Notes under the pieces: generated by a model
What the model saw: only the letters and a program-made list of their open reading frames with translations
Told to the model about the DNA's origin: nothing
Databases searched by the model: none
Shown: piece after piece, positions 47,449 through 57,036 of the stretch
Numbering within the stretch: position 1 is the stretch's first letter
How the letters are laid out: the number at the start of each line of letters is the position of its first letter
Origin: Desulfurobacterium thermolithotrophum DSM 11699
GTDB taxonomy: Bacteria > Aquificota > Aquificia > Desulfurobacteriales > Desulfurobacteriaceae
Reading direction: 5' to 3'
Assembly: GCF_000191045.1 (NCBI RefSeq)
Contig: NC_015185.1
Span: 372,001 to 436,000, forward strand
DNA: 64,000 nt
Program-made: the position numbers and the translations under genes

Positions 47449-47994
47449 TTATAGATATTTAGGATTCATTTGATCTTTTAAGGTTTTTGTAACTATTTTC
47501 GTTACCTCTTTTCTTCTTTCTCTTATTAAGTCATTTACGTCTCCAAAGGTGAGAGTTCCAGTTTTACAAGCCTCAACACATGCAGGTTTTTTGCCTTCTT
47601 TTTGTCTATCTATACAGTTATCACACTTTACATTTACACTTCTTCGGACAGTATAGGTTTTCTCAAAAGTTATAACACCGAAGGGACATGCAATAGCACA
47701 CATACTACATGCTATACACTTTGCTGGATCTACCAACACAGATTCTGTTTTTTCGTCTCTTGAAATTGCATAGGTAGGACAGACTTCCATACATGGGGCA
47801 GGATTGCAGTGTCTACACTTGTTAGGGAATGTTAGCAAGTCCTTACCAACTTCTACATGAATACGCGGTTTAGAAATAACTTCTTCTGAAAGCATAGAAA
47901 ACAAGTCCTTTGACAAAGAGTGCTCAATGGCACATGCTATTTCACAGTGTTTACAGCCGATACACCTTTCAGAGTTTACAAGCACTGTGTTCAT
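47449..47994 (-). CDS. cooF: CooF-like ferredoxin with four [4Fe-4S] clusters
   Basis: A 181-residue electron-transfer protein of the CooF/HycB/DMSO reductase B family. Four cysteine groups are visible, beginning with CIGCKHCEIAC (11-21) and including CRHCNPAPCMEVC, CIACSMCAIAC and CDNC plus CVEAC. It takes electrons from the D-cluster of CooS. It is the first gene of the operon, with GGAGG before the ATG. The next redox partners in the operon are the NuoEFG-like subunits. Confidence 0.93.
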   Translation of the reverse strand: MNTVLVNSERCIGCKHCEIACAIEHSLSKDLFSMLSEEVISKPRIHVEVGKDLLTFPNKCRHCNPAPCMEVCPTYAISRDEKTESVLVDPAKCIACSMCAIACPFGVITFEKTYTVRRSVNVKCDNCIDRQKEGKKPACVEACKTGTLTFGDVNDLIRERRKEVTKIVTKTLKDQMNPKYL

Positions 47995-48368
47995 TTTTGT
48001 CCTCCTTCTTACCTCTTCTCAATTTTAAAAGTTTATAAAAAAAAAGATTGTGTCAAGAAATATCTCTAAAAAAAGAAAAGTGTAAATAATTTTTATAAAT
48101 CATCTTATTGAATTGTTAATAAACAAACTACGGTAATTAAAAAAAATATCACTTTCCTTTCATTTTTAGAATTAGTTGAGAATATTAGATTTAAAAAGAG
48201 TAATACGGTGATTCAAAGTTCTCTTTTCTTCTTAACTTTGGTTTATCAGAGAAGAAAGAAGAAAAAAACATTTTTTATCTTTTGCAAAATTTATTATATT
48301 TAGCATTATAATAAAAGAAATAAAAACATTTTAACCAAATATATTTTGGTCTACATAATTATAGTTAA
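47995..48368. other. AT-rich intergenic region upstream of the CO dehydrogenase operon
   Basis: About 370 bases without a credible gene, between the CODH operon and the end of the DASS transporter gene, both on the minus strand. It holds the cooF ribosome binding site (GGAGG at its edge), long A/T runs, a TTGTT-N4-AACAA palindrome at 48113-48126, and a TTGACA box (48056-48051) that lacks a -10 at normal spacing. The operon promoter and its control sites must lie here. Confidence 0.6.
48113..48126. promoter_or_regulatory. Candidate CRP/FNR-type operator upstream of cooF
   Basis: TTGTTAATAAACAA is a perfect 5-4-5 palindrome (TTGTT-N4-AACAA). The CRP/FNR family, which includes the CO sensor CooA, binds palindromes of this spacing. 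It lies about 120 bases before the cooF start and about 20 bases upstream of a TATAAA (48097-48092) on the minus strand. The region is very AT-rich, so chance is a real alternative. Confidence 0.25.
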
Positions 48369-49703
48369 CTAATTCCAAATAAGAACTACAAGTAAAGAAA
48401 TAACAACAGCAAAAACCACATTTAAAATAAACCCTATCCTTATCATATCTCTTTGTTCAATTTCTCCAGTTCCGTAAACTATTGCATTTGGAGGAGTTGC
48501 AACCGGAAGCATAAATGCACAGGAAGCCGCGATTCCGGCAGGAAGAGCCAGTTCATAGGGAGATAAATTCATTTGTGAAGCAGTAGTTATAAGAATCGGA
48601 ATAAAGATTGCAGCTGTTGCAGTATTACTCATGAGTTCAGTTAGAAAGATCATAAAAAGAACAATTGAAAGAACAACTAAAATATGAGGCAAATATCCGA
48701 TGTTTTCCGTTAAAATCCTTGCTATAAACTTACTCGTTCCTGTAACTTTTAAAACGTGAGATAGTGCAAGACCTCCACCAAATAGATATAAAGTTCCCCA
48801 ATCAGTCCCTTTGTTAATTTCTTCCCAGTTTACAAGTTTGAAGATAAAAAGAAGAATAACAGCAAGAACAGCTACAACTGCATCAAAGTACTTATGAATT
48901 TCCATAAAAGCAGCAATTTTTTTGCTAAAGAGCCATAAAGTAGCAGTAACAAGAAAAACCAATAAAACACCTATTCTTTCTTTTGTCATGGGAAGGACAA
49001 ACTTTTTAATCGTTACTTTTTTTCTTAAATCAGGCTTAAAGTAAAGGTAAAGAATGAGAAATAGAAAAGGAAAAAGAATAAGGACTGCTGGTAGTCCAAT
49101 CTTTAACCAGTCAGTAAATCCCATTCCGAGATTTGCAGCGGTTATCCCGTTAGGAGGACTTCCAACAAGAGTTGCTATTCCCCCAACACTTGCAGAATAG
49201 GCAACTCCTAAAAGAAGAAAAGTCTTAAGTCTTTTGTCATCAGAAACCGTTTTGGCTATTCCAAGAGCCAGTGGAAGCATCATTGCCGTTGTAGATGTAT
49301 TGCTAATCCACATAGAAACAAAAGCAGTTGCAGTAAAAAGAAGAATAGTTGTTTTAAAAAGAGAACCTTGCGAAATTGACACTATCTTAAAAGCAAGGAG
49401 TTTATCCAATTCGTACTTTTTAAGAGCAGTTGCAAGTGCGAATCCACCGAAGAAAAGAAAAATAATTGGATGAGCAAAGGAAGAAAATGCGCCTTTAACA
49501 TCTAATATTCCCAAAAAAACTGCTAAAACAGGAATAGAGAGCGAGGTAATTGCTAAGGGGATTGCTTCGGTTATCCATAAAATAGCTGCAAATGCTAAAA
49601 CTGCAAGTCCTTTTTTTATTTCAATTGGAAGAGGAATTGATGGAACAAAGAAAATAAAAATTACTATAAGAAAGGCAAAAGTCAAACTTATTAAACGCTT
49701 CAT
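48369..49703 (-). CDS. DASS/SLC13-family sodium-coupled anion symporter
   Basis: A 444-residue membrane protein with about 11-12 helices. It has the two internally repeated substrate/sodium motifs of the divalent anion:Na+ symporters: WISNTSTTAMMLPL in the first half and ELMSNTATAAIFIP in the second. Likely substrates are dicarboxylates (succinate, malate, fumarate) or sulfate; the motifs alone do not decide. AGGGGAATAATC precedes the ATG. It lies 54 bases after the broken pyruvate kinase gene. Confidence 0.92.
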   Translation of the reverse strand: MKRLISLTFAFLIVIFIFFVPSIPLPIEIKKGLAVLAFAAILWITEAIPLAITSLSIPVLAVFLGILDVKGAFSSFAHPIIFLFFGGFALATALKKYELDKLLAFKIVSISQGSLFKTTILLFTATAFVSMWISNTSTTAMMLPLALGIAKTVSDDKRLKTFLLLGVAYSASVGGIATLVGSPPNGITAANLGMGFTDWLKIGLPAVLILFPFLFLILYLYFKPDLRKKVTIKKFVLPMTKERIGVLLVFLVTATLWLFSKKIAAFMEIHKYFDAVVAVLAVILLFIFKLVNWEEINKGTDWGTLYLFGGGLALSHVLKVTGTSKFIARILTENIGYLPHILVVLSIVLFMIFLTELMSNTATAAIFIPILITTASQMNLSPYELALPAGIAASCAFMLPVATPPNAIVYGTGEIEQRDMIRIGFILNVVFAVVISLLVVLIWN

Positions 49704-49757
49704 GATTATTCCCCTATACTTTATTTAAATATTATTTTAATTCAATTTATGGTACGT

Positions 49758-49991
49758 TTACTGTATGGTTACAACTCTTAACATATTGGTTGTTCCTGGA
49801 ACGCCTGTTGGAGCTCCAGCAAGCACTATTATTTTATCTCCTCTTTTTACTAAGTTTTTTTCTTTGGCAACTTTTATAGATTCTTTAATAATTTCATCTG
49901 TAGACTTAGCTAATGTGGTAAGAAATGGCTCTACACCCCACACAAGATTTAATCTCCTATAGGTTTCAATATCATGTGTTACTGCATAGAT
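49758..49991 (-). pseudogene. pyk: C-terminal fragment of interrupted pyruvate kinase gene
   Basis: The frame reads IYAVTHDIETYRRLNLVWG and continues to TNMLRVVTIQ and a TAA stop at 49758. This is the C-terminal allosteric domain of pyruvate kinase (WGV.P ... GAPTGVPGTTN). It has no own start near its beginning; an internal ATG-less stretch of about 75 residues remains. It is separated from the rest of the gene by a 980-bp insertion sequence. The frame is undamaged, which indicates a recent event. Confidence 0.9.
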
Positions 49992-50956
49992 GAGAGTGTT
50001 TGAAAAATCATCCAGACAAAGAACAAAACTCCCATGTTAAAGAGGATAAACTTAGCTAAAACAAACAGTTGAGCTATATGAAAGCTCTTTGTTCTCTCGT
50101 AACTTCCAACATCCTGCTTAACTTCTCCAAAAATACTCTCTATCAGTCCTCTAAACCTGTAAATTTCATCAGATTCTAAAAGCTCTTTGCATTTAAGCCT
50201 AATCTCAGATTTAATTCCCTTCCTTAATGTTTCTCTCACCTTTATGTAAGGCTTTAAGCCTACTAACAGAACAAGCTCAATAAACTTAATGCTGTCATAA
50301 GCTTTGTCTCCTAAAAATGGCTTTCCTTTCAAAGCTCTCCATATAAATCCCCTTTCGTTTAACCACCTAACTATTTTCTCTCCAAGTTTCACTTCCGAAG
50401 CGTAACTCTCTCCAGGTAATGCAGTAAGAATGAACCTTTTTCCATCTTTTAGATGAACGCTTAATACAACAACTTTAACGTGGCTTTTTACCTCCTTTAT
50501 CTCTTTGCCTCTTAGAATTTTCAATGGATAAATCTCATTGTATTTGAAGCCAGTTCCATCTATTATCAGAAATCTTAGTTCTTTATGATACTTCCCTAAG
50601 AGTCTTCGAGAGACAAAGTTCAGAAAATCTACAAGGAGAATGGAAGGTAGTTGCTTGAGTCGGTAATAATAGGTTGAAAAATCAGGAATATTCTCTCTTC
50701 CAAATATCTGAACTGCCAAATATTCAAGGTCTCTGAATGATAGGTTCCAGGCTACTTGGAGAAAAAGAAGGGTAAGAATTATCTCGTCAGGGTATTTCTT
50801 GGGTCTTCCTCTTTTGGTTTTAAAAGGATATAAATATACCAGTACAGCCTGTCCTCTCCGGTTCATGTATGTTTTTGATAGGTTGAGTACTTTGTGGAAA
50901 TTTAGTCTTTTCGCTTTCATACCGGAGAGGATAGGCTTTTTTCTTAATTTTGGCAA
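49979..50956 (-). CDS. IS transposase, copy 1 (IS5-like DDE)
   Basis: A 325-residue transposase of the IS4/IS5 DDE superfamily. A basic N-terminal part precedes the catalytic residues: first D in LIIDGTGFKYN, second D in FLGDKAYDS, and E in the R-x3-E-x6-K arrangement of RGLIESIFGEVK. It is identical to the copy at 52172 except for the last residues, because the reading frame runs through the element's end into host DNA and stops at a TAA in pyk. The start is TTG at 50956 or the ATG 36 bases further in; no clear ribosome binding site is seen. Confidence 0.93.
   Translation of the reverse strand: MPKLRKKPILSGMKAKRLNFHKVLNLSKTYMNRRGQAVLVYLYPFKTKRGRPKKYPDEIILTLLFLQVAWNLSFRDLEYLAVQIFGRENIPDFSTYYYRLKQLPSILLVDFLNFVSRRLLGKYHKELRFLIIDGTGFKYNEIYPLKILRGKEIKEVKSHVKVVVLSVHLKDGKRFILTALPGESYASEVKLGEKIVRWLNERGFIWRALKGKPFLGDKAYDSIKFIELVLLVGLKPYIKVRETLRKGIKSEIRLKCKELLESDEIYRFRGLIESIFGEVKQDVGSYERTKSFHIAQLFVLAKFILFNMGVLFFVWMIFQTLSSMQ
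49982..49991. repeat. Target site duplication of IS copy 1, left
   Basis: CTGCATAGAT stands directly outside the left end of the element and is repeated exactly at 50972-50981 outside the right end. Confidence 0.9.
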
Positions 50957-50971
50957 TTTTCAAACACCCTC
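49992..50971 (-). mobile_element. 980-bp insertion sequence, copy 1, inside pyk
   Basis: The element has imperfect terminal inverted repeats. GAGAGTGTTTGAAAAATC at the left faces a right end whose complement reads GAGGGTGTTTGAAAATTGCC. It is flanked by a 10-bp direct repeat. It carries a single transposase gene in the same direction as pyk and lies near codon 390 of pyk. Length and sequence match copy 2 at 52157-53136. Confidence 0.93.
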
Positions 50972-50981
50972 CTGCATAGAT
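50972..50981. repeat. Target site duplication of IS copy 1, right
   Basis: CTGCATAGAT, identical to 49982-49991. Deleting the element plus one copy joins the codons for PVPIYA to VTHD without a frame change. Confidence 0.9.
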
Positions 50982-52148
50982 AGGAACAGGAGGTCTATAT
51001 TTTGCAACTGCTAAGGCAGAAACACCACTTCGTGTAAATGGAATAATTGCTTTTACTTTCACTTCTCTTGAAAGATTACAAGCAGACTTTGCAAGGGAAT
51101 CCTGCAAGGTTTTAGCGGGCATATCCATATAACGCTTGTATAAGTAAATTTTCTCAGCTTCAAAAGCAACTTTTGCCATTGTTCTTATAACTTTTACTGG
51201 ATACTTTCCAACTGCTGTCTCTTCTGAAAGCATTAGAGCATCTGTTCCATCCAAAACAGCATTTGCTATGTCTGTAACTTCAGCTCTTGTTGGAGATGGA
51301 AGATCAACCATAGATTTAAGCATTTGAGTTGCAGTTATGACAGGTTTTCCTACTTCATTTGCTTTTCTTATAAGTTGCTTTTGAATAACGGGAACTTTTT
51401 CAATAGGGAGCTCTACTCCTAAGTCTCCCCTTGCAACCATTATTCCATCTGCAACTTCTAAAATAGAATCAATGTTCTTAACGGCTTCAGGTTTTTCTAT
51501 CTTTGCAATGACAGGAATGCTTTTTCCTAAGCTACTAATTAATTCTTTTAGCTCAATAACATCTTCAGCTTTTCTAACAAAAGATAAAGCAATGATGTCA
51601 ACACCATTTTCTATTCCAAACTTTACATCTTCTTTATCTTTTTCAGTTAAAGCCGGAACTGAAAGTTTAGAATGGGGAAGATTTACACCTTTGTGAGAAG
51701 TTAAAGGTCCTCCAACCAATACTTCACAAATGATATCTTTATCCTTGACTTCCTTAACTTTTAATCTAAAAGCACCGTCTGCAAGAAGAATTACCTCTCC
51801 CTTCTTAACTTCTTTATGAAGGTTTGGATAGTTAACAACGATTTTTTCTTTAGCAGACTTTCCAGTTGTTAAAACAATTTTTTCTCCTCTATGAAGATAG
51901 AAAGGCTCTTTTTTTATTTTTCCTATTCTTATTTTTGGACCACATAAATCCATTAAAACGGGAATTGGCTTACCAACTTCTTTTTCTACTTCTCTAACAA
52001 GTTCTATTTTTTTTCTATGTTCTTCGTGTGTTCCGTGAGACATATTCAGTCTTACAACGTTTAGTCCATATTCCAGCATTTTCTGTAAAATTTTTTTATC
52101 CGAAGAGCCAGGTCCTAAGGTAGCCACAATTTTTGTCTTTTTTCTCAT
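50972..52148 (-). pseudogene. pyk: N-terminal fragment of interrupted pyruvate kinase gene
   Basis: About 392 codons of pyruvate kinase, the enzyme that turns PEP and ADP into pyruvate and ATP. MRKKTKIVATLGPGSSD opens it. The substrate and metal region (MDLCGPKIRIG, VARGDLGVELP and MVDLPSPTRAEVTD) is intact. The frame reaches RPPVPIYA and then enters the insertion sequence, giving a chimeric tail of about 50 foreign residues that ends at 50820. The missing part, at 49758-49991, is the C-terminal domain. Another IS copy begins 8 bases before the ATG, so the native ribosome binding site is also gone. A working enzyme is unlikely. Confidence 0.93.
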
Positions 52149-52156
52149 TGCTTTGT

Positions 52157-53136
52157 GAGGGTGTTTGAAAATTGCCAAAATTAAGAAAAAAGCCTATCCT
52201 CTCCGGTATGAAAGCGAAAAGACTAAATTTCCACAAAGTACTCAACCTATCAAAAACATACATGAACCGGAGAGGACAGGCTGTACTGGTATATTTATAT
52301 CCTTTTAAAACCAAAAGAGGAAGACCCAAGAAATACCCTGACGAGATAATTCTTACCCTTCTTTTCCTCCAAGTAGCCTGGAACCTATCATTCAGAGACC
52401 TTGAATATTTGGCAGTTCAGATATTTGGAAGAGAGAATATTCCTGATTTTTCAACCTATTATTACCGACTCAAGCAACTACCTTCCATTCTCCTTGTAGA
52501 TTTTCTGAACTTTGTCTCTCGAAGACTCTTAGGGAAGTATCATAAAGAACTAAGATTTCTGATAATAGATGGAACTGGCTTCAAATACAATGAGATTTAT
52601 CCATTGAAAATTCTAAGAGGCAAAGAGATAAAGGAGGTAAAAAGCCACGTTAAAGTTGTTGTATTAAGCGTTCATCTAAAAGATGGAAAAAGGTTCATTC
52701 TTACTGCATTACCTGGAGAGAGTTACGCTTCGGAAGTGAAACTTGGAGAGAAAATAGTTAGGTGGTTAAACGAAAGGGGATTTATATGGAGAGCTTTGAA
52801 AGGAAAGCCATTTTTAGGAGACAAAGCTTATGACAGCATTAAGTTTATTGAGCTTGTTCTGTTAGTAGGCTTAAAGCCTTACATAAAGGTGAGAGAAACA
52901 TTAAGGAAGGGAATTAAATCTGAGATTAGGCTTAAATGCAAAGAGCTTTTAGAATCTGATGAAATTTACAGGTTTAGAGGACTGATAGAGAGTATTTTTG
53001 GAGAAGTTAAGCAGGATGTTGGAAGTTACGAGAGAACAAAGAGCTTTCATATAGCTCAACTGTTTGTTTTAGCTAAGTTTATCCTCTTTAACATGGGAGT
53101 TTTGTTCTTTGTCTGGATGATTTTTCAAACACTCTC
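52157..53136 (+). mobile_element. 980-bp insertion sequence, copy 2, inverted, between pyk and hflX
   Basis: It has the same length and ends as copy 1, in opposite orientation. The left flank reads ATTGCTTTGT and the right flank AGTTCATTAA, so there is no target duplication. It lies 8 bases from the pyk ATG and 11-47 bases from the hflX start, so little or nothing of the original divergent promoter region remains. Confidence 0.92.
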
Positions 53137-53146
53137 AGTTCATTAA
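52172..53146 (+). CDS. IS transposase, copy 2 (IS5-like DDE)
   Basis: A 324-residue product identical to copy 1 up to FQTLS, then VH from host DNA before a TAA at 53144. The catalytic D, D and E are present, so it should be active. It reads towards hflX and could supply read-through transcription. A TTG at 52172 or the ATG at 52208 (MKAKRLNFHK) may start it. The latter stands at the edge of a long inverted repeat (52192-52281). Confidence 0.93.
   Translation: MPKLRKKPILSGMKAKRLNFHKVLNLSKTYMNRRGQAVLVYLYPFKTKRGRPKKYPDEIILTLLFLQVAWNLSFRDLEYLAVQIFGRENIPDFSTYYYRLKQLPSILLVDFLNFVSRRLLGKYHKELRFLIIDGTGFKYNEIYPLKILRGKEIKEVKSHVKVVVLSVHLKDGKRFILTALPGESYASEVKLGEKIVRWLNERGFIWRALKGKPFLGDKAYDSIKFIELVLLVGLKPYIKVRETLRKGIKSEIRLKCKELLESDEIYRFRGLIESIFGEVKQDVGSYERTKSFHIAQLFVLAKFILFNMGVLFFVWMIFQTLSVH
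52192..52281 (+). repeat. Internal inverted repeat at the 5' end of the transposase gene
   Basis: GCCTATCCTCTCCGGT (52192-52207) and ACCGGAGAGGACAGGC (52266-52281) are inverted repeats with 15 of 16 matches, 58 bases apart. In mRNA they would form a strong stem touching the ATG at 52208. The same structure is present in copy 1. Confidence 0.75.
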
Positions 53147-53183
53147 AATGAAACAAAAAGAATTATTCATGAAGGAAAAGAAA

Positions 53184-54257
53184 ATGAATAAAGAAAAAGT
53201 AGTCATAGTTGGTGTGAAAACTCCAAGAAAAGAAATTGACACAGAAGAGCTAAAAGGTCTAATAGAAGCTTTAGGAGGAGAAGTCATTCAAATAGTTATC
53301 CAAAAAAGGAAAGCACCTTCTCCTTCCACTTACATCGGTAAAGGAAAAGTTAGGGAAATAGATACTCAAAACGCTACTTTGATTGTTGCCTACCATACGC
53401 TTTCCTACTCTCAAAAGAGAAACCTTGAAAACCTTACAGGATTACCTGTTATAGACAGGACAGAAGTCATTTTGGAAATCTTTGCACGAAGAGCAAGAAC
53501 AAAGGAAGCAAAACTTCAAGTTGAGCTTGCTAAAGCCTCCTATCAACTTTCTCACCTTCGAGGAAAGGGTAAAGAACTTTCTCGTCTTGGTGGTGGTATT
53601 GGGACAAGAGGTCCCGGTGAAACAAAAACTGAAGTTGAAGCAAGAGTTCTTAGAAAGAAAATCCATAAGCTCAAAAAGGAAATTGAAGAAATAGAGAAAA
53701 GATACAGCTTGGTAAGAGAAAGCAGAAAAAGAAAGAACTTTATAACCATTGCAGTTGTTGGCTATACAAACGTTGGAAAATCAACTCTTGTTAAAGCTTT
53801 AACCAAAAAGGATGTTTTTATAAAGAATATTCCTTTTGCAACTTTAGATGTAAAAACAGGTTCTCTGTATTTAGAAGATAAAAAAGTTCTAATATCTGAT
53901 ACGGTAGGTTTCATAAGGAACCTACCACATGAGCTTATTGCCTCCTTTAAGGCAACTTTAGGAGAAGTTAAAGAGTCCGATATTCTTCTTATAGTTTTTG
54001 ATGTCTCTTCAAAAAAGCTTGAAGAAGAACTTAAATCTGTCAAGGAAGTTTTAAAAAAACTTGGTGCTTGGAATAAACCCAAGATTTTTGTAGCAAATAA
54101 AACCGATTGTATTGTTGATTCTTACGAAAAATCCCAAATCTTATATACTGAATTATTAGGGAAATTGCCTGAAGAAGATGCACCTACAGTATTTATCTCT
54201 GCTAAGTTTGGATGGGGATTTGAAAATCTCAAGTTAGAGATAACAAAATTTCTTTAA
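53184..54257 (+). CDS. hflX: Ribosome-associated GTPase HflX
   Basis: About 357 residues. An N-terminal HflX domain (GKGKVREI, then LAKASYQLSHLRG and GGGIGTRGPGETKTE) is followed by a coiled coil and a G domain with GYTNVGKST (G1), DTVGFIRNLP (G3) and NKTD (G4). HflX splits stalled or stressed ribosomes. I prefer the ATG at 53184, with AAGGAAAAG ahead of it, to the ATG at 53148. IS copy 2 ends 47 bases upstream, so the gene may now depend on IS-derived transcription. Confidence 0.94.
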   Translation: MNKEKVVIVGVKTPRKEIDTEELKGLIEALGGEVIQIVIQKRKAPSPSTYIGKGKVREIDTQNATLIVAYHTLSYSQKRNLENLTGLPVIDRTEVILEIFARRARTKEAKLQVELAKASYQLSHLRGKGKELSRLGGGIGTRGPGETKTEVEARVLRKKIHKLKKEIEEIEKRYSLVRESRKRKNFITIAVVGYTNVGKSTLVKALTKKDVFIKNIPFATLDVKTGSLYLEDKKVLISDTVGFIRNLPHELIASFKATLGEVKESDILLIVFDVSSKKLEEELKSVKEVLKKLGAWNKPKIFVANKTDCIVDSYEKSQILYTELLGKLPEEDAPTVFISAKFGWGFENLKLEITKFL

Positions 54258-54265
54258 GTTGAACA

Positions 54266-54291
54266 AAGCACGGTGCCCAGGCACCGTGCTT
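54266..54291. terminator. Bidirectional terminator between hflX and purD
   Basis: AAGCACGGTGCC and GGCACCGTGCTT form a perfect 12-bp stem with a 2-base centre (in practice a 4-base loop or larger). It is followed by TTATTATTAT on the plus strand and has an A-rich run before it, so it can serve both converging genes. Confidence 0.85.
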
Positions 54292-54308
54292 ATTATTATC
54301 TTCTTTTA

Positions 54309-56202
<1,894 letters not shown>

Positions 56203-57036
56203 TTAAAACTCTCGATAAGTTGTTTAGCATACCTTCGGTCTTTTCTCCAAGTAATTTTTGAAGAAACGTTCTTTCAGGTTTTGCCTCAAAAACTTTCGCA
56301 CTTGGAGACTTTGAAAGCTTTCTTGCAATTTCAACTGCCTTTTCAAAGCCTCCTAATTCATCAACAAGACCTAGTTTTTTTGCCTGTCTTCCTGTAAAAA
56401 CTCTTCCATCTGCAAATTTTTTAACTTTCTCTATAGGGAGTTTTCTGCCTTTTGCAACTGCTTCAACAAACTGTTCGTACGAGTCGTTTATAAGGGCCTG
56501 AAGAATCTGAAGAGATCCTTTATCTGGTTCTCTAAAAGGATTTAGCAGATCTTTAAACTTTCCACTTTTTACAGTTATTACTTTTATTCCTACTTTATCA
56601 GCTAACTCTTTAACATTGTAGGCCTGGAGTATAACTCCTATGCTGCCAGTTATTGTTCCAGGATTAGCAACTATCTTTGTTGCTGGTACTGATATATATA
56701 ACCCTCCAGATGCTGCAATGGATCCCATTGAAACAACAATAGGCTTTTTCTTAGTAATTTCTTTGACTTTGTCATAGATTTCTTGACAGGCTCCCACAAC
56801 ACCACCTGGCGAATCTACTCTTAATACAATTGCCTTAATTTCTTTATTCCTTTCAAGTTTATCTAGAAGCTTTACATAAGTATCAGACCTCTTTATTACT
56901 CCTTCAACTTTCACAACTCCTATCTTTTCTCCAGGAACAGCAACCTTAGACGAGAAAAAACCTTTAAAGATGGAGAAAAGAATTAAAATGAAAAAAACAA
57001 TTCCTAAAAATGTGAAAAATTTTTTTAATCTCCTCA

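Noticed and set aside
41351-47994. A Wood-Ljungdahl acetyl-CoA synthase cluster
   Set aside because: No acsB, acsC/D/E or methyltransferase gene is seen; CooS is the monofunctional type.
48032-48056. TTGACA and TATAAA on the minus strand upstream of cooF as a promoter
   Set aside because: The spacing is only 13 bases, too short for a normal sigma-70 promoter, in a region full of A/T runs.
48334-48350. ACCAAA/TTTGGT hairpin downstream of the DASS transporter as a terminator
   Set aside because: The stem is six pairs with two G-C pairs only; T-rich sequence follows but the structure is too weak to claim.
49758-49943. Short separate gene of 61 codons
   Set aside because: Its sequence is the C-terminus of pyruvate kinase, in frame with the fragment on the other side of the IS once the element and one duplication are removed.
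52147-53146. A target site duplication around IS copy 2
   Set aside because: I compared the flanks at both ends for 2 to 10 bases and found no match; element ends are fixed by comparison with copy 1.
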